A DNA stretch of 11,347 bases from Methylocystaceae bacterium (GTDB taxonomy: Bacteria > Pseudomonadota > Alphaproteobacteria > Rhizobiales > Beijerinckiaceae), in contig PLZT01000151.1 in NCBI GenBank assembly GCA_003152255.1, positions 8,019 through 19,365 of the forward strand. Direction: 5' to 3'. Numbering within the stretch: position 1 is the first letter of the stretch; every line of letters starts with the position of its first letter. Positions 6,739 through 11,347 of the stretch are shown here, piece by piece. The notes below the pieces were generated by a model, which saw only the letters and a list, made by a program, of their open reading frames with translations, ran no database searches and was not told the DNA's origin. The translations under genes and the position numbers were made by a program.

Positions 6739-6757
6739 GCTATTTTGACAAAATAGC
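6739..6757. promoter_or_regulatory. Perfect 19-bp palindrome before the peroxidase, candidate operator
   Basis: GCTATTTTGACAAAATAGC: nine-base arms around one central A, perfectly symmetric and AT-rich in a GC-rich setting. It ends 15 bases before the peroxidase start codon and just upstream of its AGAGG ribosome-binding site (6762-6766). A dimeric repressor site or an mRNA hairpin (eight pairs, GAC loop) would both affect this gene. I do not recognise the regulator; it does not match ModE, FNR or classic Fur boxes well. Confidence 0.55.
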
Positions 6758-6772
6758 AGATAGAGGCAGCCT

Positions 6773-7849
6773 ATGATCATGCGAATCTCGACGATTGCGT
6801 CATTGCTCCTATTCCTCGCGACCGGCTCCTCTGTCGCGGCGGACTCCTTGCGTGAACAGGCGAAGGGGCTGTTCGAGCCCATACCAGCCGCCGCGCCCGC
6901 CCTACCGGGAGACCCGGCGACGCCCCAGACGCTCGCGCTCGGCAAGATGCTGTACTTTGATCCGCGACTCTCGGAGAACAACGACATCAGCTGCGCCGCC
7001 TGTCACAACATCGGCATGGGGGGAGTCGGCGGCCCCGCCTCCTCGAAGGGGCATAGCGGCGAGCTCGCCGGCCGCAATGTGTTGACGGTCTTGAACGCCG
7101 TCTTCAACAAGTCGCAGTTTTGGGACGGCCGCGCCGCCGATCTCAAGGAGCAGGTCGTGCTCGGCGTGATGGCCAACCCCGCCGCCATGTTGAAGACGAG
7201 AGGTGGACCGATTATCGGCGATTCCGCGGCCAATAATCTCACCAAGCAACATATCGTCGAGCGGCTCAAGAGCATTCCCATCTATGTCGAGGCGTTTAAA
7301 AAGGCGTTTCCGGCCGAATCCGATCCGATCGTCTACGACAATATCGGAAAGGCCATCGCTGTTTTCGAAGCGACCTTGATAACGCCGGACGCTCCTTTCG
7401 ACCTTTGGCTGAACGGCGACGACAACGCGCTTTCGGAAGATCAGAAGGCCGGCCTGAAAATCTTCATCGATAAGGGATGCTCAAACTGCCACAACGGGGT
7501 CAATATTGGCGGCGGAACCTTCGCGCGCTTTGGAATGGCGCAATCCCCGGGTTCCGAATTGCTGCCATCGGACGATTGGGGCCGCTTCGCGGTCACCAAG
7601 AATGTCGCCGACAAATACGCCTTCAAGGTTCCGAGCCTACGGAATTTCGAATTGATCGCGCCCTATTTTCATACGGGGCAAACAGTGGATCCGAGAAAAG
7701 CTGTCGCGATCATGGGCGCGTCTCAGCTCGGGCAAAAGCTGAGCGACGGCGAGATCGACAAAATCGTGGCCTTCCTCAAATCGCTGACAGGGCGCCAGCC
7801 GGAGGTCGTACTGCCGATTCTGCCTCCGAATGCTCTCCCCGCCCCCTAG
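6773..7849 (+). CDS. Di-heme cytochrome c peroxidase (CcpA/MauG superfamily), periplasmic
   Basis: 358 residues with a Sec signal peptide (helix about 4-21, cleavage near SVAAD at 20-24). Two c-type haem sites: CAACH at 74-78 and CSNCH at 236-240. Other classical bacterial peroxidase marks are FDPRLSENNDISC, GRNVLTVLNAVFNKSQFWDG (100-119), VMANPAAM, GRFAVTKNVADKYAFKVPSL, APYFHTGQ, and AVAIMGASQLGQKLSDGEID with the probable distal methionine Met314. It reduces hydrogen peroxide to water using electrons from a small cytochrome or cupredoxin. The length and motifs fit true CcpA-type enzymes better than MauG, which modifies methylamine dehydrogenase; no mau genes are here. AGAGG precedes the first ATG by six bases; an ATG two codons later is also possible. 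Probably its own transcript, ended by the hairpin at 7881. Confidence 0.93.
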   Translation: MIMRISTIASLLLFLATGSSVAADSLREQAKGLFEPIPAAAPALPGDPATPQTLALGKMLYFDPRLSENNDISCAACHNIGMGGVGGPASSKGHSGELAGRNVLTVLNAVFNKSQFWDGRAADLKEQVVLGVMANPAAMLKTRGGPIIGDSAANNLTKQHIVERLKSIPIYVEAFKKAFPAESDPIVYDNIGKAIAVFEATLITPDAPFDLWLNGDDNALSEDQKAGLKIFIDKGCSNCHNGVNIGGGTFARFGMAQSPGSELLPSDDWGRFAVTKNVADKYAFKVPSLRNFELIAPYFHTGQTVDPRKAVAIMGASQLGQKLSDGEIDKIVAFLKSLTGRQPEVVLPILPPNALPAP

Positions 7850-7880
7850 GCGAGGCTAGGCCGCGCGACGGAAGGCGCGA

Positions 7881-7913
7881 GGAAATCCGGCGGTTTGGTC
7901 CGGGTTTCCTTTC
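7881..7913 (+). terminator. Intrinsic-type terminator of the peroxidase gene
   Basis: GGAAATCCGG (7881-7890) pairs with CCGGGTTTCC (7900-7909) over ten base pairs (one G-U) with a nine-base loop. It is followed by a short T-run (TTTCCC when read from 7910). The stem lies 32 bases past the peroxidase stop and separates it from the fluoride-responsive unit. Confidence 0.7.
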
Positions 7914-7966
7914 CCGCCCGCCGCAATGATCCGTCACAATAATTATGTGGGAAAGCGGTGGGCTTG

Positions 7967-7995
7967 TTGACACGACTGGCCCGCTGACGTTTAAC
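7967..7995 (+). promoter_or_regulatory. Sigma70-like promoter of the riboswitch-exporter operon
   Basis: A perfect -35 TTGACA (7967-7972), exactly 17 bases, then TTTAAC (7990-7995) as -10. The predicted start of transcription, about seven bases further on, falls at 8001-8003, directly in front of the first paired base of the fluoride aptamer (8004). That agreement between two independent signals supports both. Confidence 0.75.
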
Positions 7996-8003
7996 CTTGG
8001 CTT

Positions 8004-8067
8004 CGGCGATGGAGTTCGCCGTACAACCGCCTCGATGGTTTAGCGCCGGGGCTGATGACTCCTACTG
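8004..8067 (+). promoter_or_regulatory. Fluoride riboswitch aptamer (crcB motif)
   Basis: All parts of the fluoride aptamer can be traced. P1: CGGCGA (8004-8009) with TCGCCG (8016-8021). The P1 loop TGGAGT (8010-8015) carries GGAGT, which makes the pseudoknot with ACTCC (8058-8062). The junction ACAACC (8023-8028) precedes stem GCCTC (8029-8033) with GGGGC (8048-8052), which has a 14-base loop. The invariant TGATG (8053-8057) and CCTACTG (8061-8067) close the motif. The same blocks, in the same order, occur in the known Thermotoga petrophila and Pseudomonas syringae aptamers. The RNA binds one fluoride ion through magnesium ions. It would sense fluoride and control the exporter genes that follow. 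Confidence 0.93.
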
Positions 8068-8087
8068 TCATAAGCAGGGGAGGAGTC
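8057..8087 (+). promoter_or_regulatory. Expression platform: Shine-Dalgarno-sequestering hairpin
   Basis: GACTCCT (8057-8063) pairs perfectly with AGGAGTC (8081-8087), with an inner CTG (8065-8067) / CAG (8075-8077) pairing. The right arm is the ribosome-binding site GGGGAGGAG (8077-8085) of the leader ORF. The left arm contains the pseudoknot strand ACTCC (8058-8062). GGAGT therefore occurs twice, in the aptamer (8011-8015) and at the ribosome-binding site (8082-8086), and both copies compete for one ACTCC. Fluoride-bound RNA should free the ribosome-binding site, an ON switch at translation. No terminator hairpin with a T-run is present here. Confidence 0.7.
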
Positions 8088-8090
8088 CGC

Positions 8091-8186
8091 GTGGAAAACG
8101 CTCGATCCATTGTCGTAAAAGCGAGGCTCGCCCGTCGCGACCGTCGGTTCGCGGCTAACCGGCCGACGGCGCTGGGCGCGGTCTAG
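8091..8186 (+). CDS. Putative 31-residue leader peptide under the fluoride riboswitch
   Basis: A GTG-started ORF whose product begins MENARSIVVKARLARRDRRF and ends PTALGAV. GGGGAGGAG lies five bases before the GTG, while the exporter's own ATG two bases after this ORF's stop has no visible ribosome-binding site. The simplest reading is that ribosomes load here and reinitiate at 8189. The peptide is basic (eight arginine or lysine residues) with no membrane helix, and matches nothing I know. It might be only a coupling device or a remnant of a longer gene once controlled by the riboswitch. It is not a frameshifted N-terminus of the exporter: its frame meets a stop soon after, and the exporter frame has a stop at 8156. 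Confidence 0.55.
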   Translation: MENARSIVVKARLARRDRRFAANRPTALGAV

Positions 8187-8188
8187 CC

Positions 8189-9781
8189 ATGCCGCGCGGC
8201 GATTCCCAACGCCTGAGCGGATGGCGTTTTCTGCTGCTCAACATCGTGCTCGGGCTCGGCAATGTCGTCGTGTTGTCCAATGTGCCGGGCTATACGATTG
8301 TCGCGCCCTATGCGGCCGGCAATCTGCAGGGCGTGACGCCGAGCTTCGGCACGTGGGCGACGACGGACCATATGATCGGCCTCGCGCTGGGCTTTCCTCT
8401 CGCGCGCTGGATCGCGGCCAGACTCGGCGCTCACCGCGCTCTCGTCGCGGCCTATGCGCTTTATGCCGTCTTCTCGTTCGTTTGCGCCATGAGCGAAACG
8501 ATCTACTTTTTCGTGGCCGCGCGCATTCTGCTTGGCCTCGCCGGCGGCGTCATTCTCCCGATCGGCCAATCCGTGCTGCTGAACGAATATCCCGAAAAAC
8601 TGCGGACGTTCGGCGTCGGAGTTTGGGGCATCCTCGGCATGATGCCGTTCATGGTCGGGATTTTCATCGGCGGCTGGTGGGCCGAACATTTCGGCTGGCG
8701 CTATTTGTTCTACTCGAACATCCCGGTCGCGCTCCTGGCCGCCGGCGTCGCGGGCTCCCTGCTGTACGGCCGCGAGATTCGCCCGCGTTTTCATCGCTTC
8801 GACTTTGTCGGCTTTTTCCTGCTCGCGGCGGTTTTTCTCGGTTCGCAGACGATTTTCAACATGGGCAACGACTTCGACTGGCTCCACTCGCCTATCTTGG
8901 TCGGCGTGCTGATTGTGGTAGCGCTGGCGCTGCCTTGCTTCGTCATCTGGGAGCTTGGCGAACGACATCCGGCGATCGACGTCCGTCTCTTCACTCACCG
9001 CAATTATGCGATCGCGACGCTCTGCTCGGTGGTGGGGTTCCTGGTCATTCAGGGATTGTTGTCCCTGTTCATCGTGCAAATGCAAGTGCTTCTCGGCTAC
9101 AGCTCGTCCCTCGCCGGCGGCGTCTATCTCTGGATGTTGCTGTTGTCCGTGCCATCCGCCGCGATCGTGCACGAGCTGTGCAAGCAGATCGACGTTCGCC
9201 TGATCTGTTGCATGAACTTTCTTGGCTTCGCCGCGACGCTGACCTGGTTCGGCATGTTCGACAAAACCGCCTCCTTCGATCAGATCGCCTGGCCGATGAC
9301 CTTTTTCGGCTTCTCGCTCGCCATGTTCTTTACGCCGCTGGCGAATCTCGCGATGTTTGGTCTGCAGGGCGCGCAACTCATCCGCGCGGCGGAGGAGTTC
9401 GCGCTGCTGCGGACGGTCGCCGGCGGCTTTGGCATCGCGCTGCAAGGCGTGGTTCTGTTCCGGCGCACGCCGCAACACGTGCTCGCTCTTTCGGATCAGT
9501 TTGATGGGAGACGCTTCGCCGAACTCGATCAGATGACCCAACTGTCCGACAGGCTTCAAGCTTTGGGCTTCACCCAGGCCATGGCCAGTAGCCAGGTCGG
9601 GCGCTTTCTGCGACAGCAGGCGGGGCTGCTGGCGCTCAACGACGCCTTTCTGCTCGGCGCCGTCGTGTTCGTCGGACTCGCCGTCGTCGTTTGGCTCGCC
9701 CGCACCACCCACCCCTTGCGTCTGACCGCCGCGCAAGAGCTGAAGCAACTCACAGCCGAGGAGCTGATGGAACAGCCATGA
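8189..9781 (+). CDS. DHA2-family MFS exporter (EmrB/QacA-like)
   Basis: 530 residues with about 14 hydrophobic helices, the size and topology of DHA2 drug:proton antiporters such as EmrB. Family marks: VAPYAAGNLQG and GTWATTDHMIG (38-64), close to the EmrB region around its first two helices; the loop 2-3 motif ARWIAARLGAHR (72-83); ARILLGLAGGVILPIGQSVL (111-130); and GGWWAEHFGWRYLFYSNIPV (161-180), the exporter motif that ends helix 5. It should exchange protons for an unknown substrate at the inner membrane. A close outer-membrane partner overlaps its 3' end as ATGA. The ATG has no evident ribosome-binding site and probably depends on reinitiation from the leader ORF. Control by a fluoride riboswitch suggests a role in fluoride stress, but DHA2 proteins are not known fluoride carriers, so the true cargo is open. 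Confidence 0.92.
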   Translation: MPRGDSQRLSGWRFLLLNIVLGLGNVVVLSNVPGYTIVAPYAAGNLQGVTPSFGTWATTDHMIGLALGFPLARWIAARLGAHRALVAAYALYAVFSFVCAMSETIYFFVAARILLGLAGGVILPIGQSVLLNEYPEKLRTFGVGVWGILGMMPFMVGIFIGGWWAEHFGWRYLFYSNIPVALLAAGVAGSLLYGREIRPRFHRFDFVGFFLLAAVFLGSQTIFNMGNDFDWLHSPILVGVLIVVALALPCFVIWELGERHPAIDVRLFTHRNYAIATLCSVVGFLVIQGLLSLFIVQMQVLLGYSSSLAGGVYLWMLLLSVPSAAIVHELCKQIDVRLICCMNFLGFAATLTWFGMFDKTASFDQIAWPMTFFGFSLAMFFTPLANLAMFGLQGAQLIRAAEEFALLRTVAGGFGIALQGVVLFRRTPQHVLALSDQFDGRRFAELDQMTQLSDRLQALGFTQAMASSQVGRFLRQQAGLLALNDAFLLGAVVFVGLAVVVWLARTTHPLRLTAAQELKQLTAEELMEQP

Positions 9782-11337
9782 CAAGCCGGCGTCTATCCAT
9801 CGCGCCCGCGGCCGGGCTTCTTTTGCTTCTCGGCGGCTGCGCGGAGACGTCACCGAACAGCGAACGCGCGCAATTCATCGAGTCTCCGGCGATGGACCGC
9901 ACCTTGGCGCGGTCTGGCGCGCCGATCGCTTCGCAAACCGAGGCGAACTGGCCCAGCAGCGAATGGTGGCGCCGCTTCCGCAGTCCCGAACTCGACCGCA
10001 TCGTCGAGACGGCGCTGGCTGAAAATCAAAACCTGAAAAAGGCCATGGAAGCGTTGCGCGACGCCGAGGCTTTCTCGGAGGTCGAAGGGGCGCGGCTGTT
10101 GCCCTTCCTCAACGCGGATATGGGCATGCGCCAATCGCGCATTCCCAATCATGGCGTCGTCGCCTCCTATAATCCCGCCCTGGCCGGCCTCGAGAAGACC
10201 ATGGCCTACATCAACCCGCTGTCGCTTCACTACGAATTCGACTTCTGGGGCAAGAACCGGGCGATCCTCAACGCCGCGCTCGGCGAGGCCGCGGCGCAAG
10301 CGTCGGAGGCCGTGGAAGCGCGGCTGCTGCTGACCACCGCCGTCGCGCGCGTCTATTTTCGCATCCGCGCGCTGGCCCGGCAGGCGGAAACCGCGAGCGA
10401 GATGGTCAAACTGCGCCGAGACCTGCTCGCGGTCGCGCAAACGCGGTTCAGAACCGGGATCGACACCGCCGACGGCGTGGCCGAAGCGAGCGCCGCGGTG
10501 GAGGCCGCCGTCAAACGCCAAGCCGGCGTCACGGCGCAACTGGACTTCCAGCAGAATTTGCTCGCGCGCCTCATGGGCCAGGGACCGGACGCCGGACGCG
10601 GCATTGTCGGCGCGAAGGCGATGAGCCCGCCAGCGGCTCCCGCCTTGCCGCGACAACTTCCGGTGGAGCTTCTCGCCCACCGGCCGGACGTCGCCGCCGC
10701 CATGCATCGCGCCGAGGCGGCCGCGGAGCGGATTCACGCCGCCAAGGCGGAGTTCATGCCGTCCGTCGATCTCACGATTGTCGGAGGGCTGGAGGCCTCA
10801 AGGACTTCGACGAAGATCGACGATCTGGGGAAATACTTGTTCCGAACCTCGGCGATCGGCTACGCCGTCACGCCCAACATCCATCTGCCGCTGTTCCAGG
10901 GCGGCAGTTTGCGCGGCAGGCTGGAGGGCCGCCGCTCGGAATATGACGAGGCGGTCGACGGCTACAATGAAACGCTGCTCAAGGCGGCGCAGCAGGTCGC
11001 CGACAGCCTGGCCAGCCTGAAGGAGACGCGCTCCCAGTCGGAGGCGCAGCGCCGCTTGAGCGCCACCGCGCGCGCGGAACTCGAACTCGCGCGCTCGCGC
11101 TGGCGCAGCGGGCTGAAGGATAAGCGCGAACTGCTGGTGCAAGCGCATGTCGCGCTCGAACAGATTTACGTGCTCGACGCGCTCGACGCCGACTACCTGT
11201 CGTCGCATGTGGATCTGATCCAGGCGCTGGGCGGCGGCTATCTGGAGGGTCCAGAAGCGTTCGCGCCGCGGCCGGAGCCGGAAAAGGATCGGCTGACGCC
11301 GCTCGTCGACGCGATCGAGGCGCTCGGCGGCGGATAG
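9778..11337 (+). CDS. Outer-membrane efflux lipoprotein, NodT/TolC family
   Basis: 519 residues, within the usual range of the NodT subfamily. A lipoprotein signal ends in LLLLLGGC with Cys21 as the lipidated residue. The body shows both OEP repeats: WWRRFRSPELDRIVETALAE (63-82) with NQNLKKAMEALRDAEA, then YEFDFWGKNRAILNAALGEA (152-171), and in the second half LLAHRPDVAAAMHRAEAAAE with HRPD at 301-304, followed by FMPSVDLT and LFQGG. Such proteins form trimeric channels through the outer membrane and periplasm. The ATG at 9778 overlaps the exporter stop, so the two are co-translated. A membrane-fusion (HlyD/EmrA) adaptor would complete a tripartite pump; none precedes the pair and only ten bases remain after the stop. 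The C-terminal tail, rich in acidic and proline residues, is longer than strictly needed. Confidence 0.93.
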   Translation: MTSRRLSIAPAAGLLLLLGGCAETSPNSERAQFIESPAMDRTLARSGAPIASQTEANWPSSEWWRRFRSPELDRIVETALAENQNLKKAMEALRDAEAFSEVEGARLLPFLNADMGMRQSRIPNHGVVASYNPALAGLEKTMAYINPLSLHYEFDFWGKNRAILNAALGEAAAQASEAVEARLLLTTAVARVYFRIRALARQAETASEMVKLRRDLLAVAQTRFRTGIDTADGVAEASAAVEAAVKRQAGVTAQLDFQQNLLARLMGQGPDAGRGIVGAKAMSPPAAPALPRQLPVELLAHRPDVAAAMHRAEAAAERIHAAKAEFMPSVDLTIVGGLEASRTSTKIDDLGKYLFRTSAIGYAVTPNIHLPLFQGGSLRGRLEGRRSEYDEAVDGYNETLLKAAQQVADSLASLKETRSQSEAQRRLSATARAELELARSRWRSGLKDKRELLVQAHVALEQIYVLDALDADYLSSHVDLIQALGGGYLEGPEAFAPRPEPEKDRLTPLVDAIEALGGG

Positions 11338-11347
11338 GCGCGCGCCG

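Noticed and set aside
6773..7849. MauG of a methylamine-utilisation cluster
   Set aside because: The protein matches classical di-heme peroxidases across its length and no mau genes are nearby.
8183..9853. Long minus-strand open frame (556 codons) antisense to the exporter
   Set aside because: It mirrors the codon pattern of a GC-rich plus-strand gene; the product is a low-complexity Arg/Glu/His-rich chain with no motif, while the plus strand encodes a clear MFS exporter.
9850..10737. Minus-strand open frame of 295 codons inside the outer-membrane channel gene
   Set aside because: Arginine-rich shadow frame with no family signature; the plus-strand NodT protein is unambiguous.

Overview
The window is GC-rich, densely coded bacterial DNA, most likely from an alphaproteobacterium. 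A methylotroph or methanotroph of the Methylocystaceae/Beijerinckiaceae kind would fit. This rests on the style of the proteins: a MoxY/MoxX-like two-component pair, a RibB protein with a decayed GTP cyclohydrolase II half, and a full-length ModE. The taxon is an inference. No tRNA, rRNA, CRISPR array, insertion sequence or phage gene was seen.

Left part (1-1730): three minus-strand genes, namely a YnfA-type small membrane protein, a stand-alone PhnA domain, and an unrecognised four-helix membrane protein. A 28-codon leader ORF with a consensus Shine-Dalgarno precedes the last of these and overlaps it by ATGA. Middle (1730-4860): a NarX/MoxY-type sensor kinase and its LuxR-type response regulator, translationally coupled, converge on a minus-strand ribB-like gene and overlap its 3' end by 58 bp. 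Next (4860-7910): a small conserved hypothetical (minus), then modE and a di-heme cytochrome c peroxidase (plus). A perfect 19-bp palindrome lies just before the peroxidase ribosome-binding site, and a clean hairpin terminator follows the gene.

Right part (7960-11347): the most notable element. A sigma70-like promoter (TTGACA-N17-TTTAAC) starts a transcript whose first nucleotides form a textbook fluoride riboswitch (crcB motif). The aptamer's pseudoknot strand ACUCC can pair instead with the Shine-Dalgarno of the next ORF, giving a simple translational ON switch. That ORF is a 31-codon leader peptide ending two bases before the start of a DHA2/EmrB-like 14-helix exporter. The exporter overlaps by ATGA a NodT/TolC-type outer-membrane lipoprotein. 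The window therefore appears to hold a fluoride-responsive efflux operon that lacks the usual Fluc/CrcB or CLC-F channel, which is unusual for this riboswitch class. The periplasmic adaptor expected for such a pump is not in the window and may follow after 11347.
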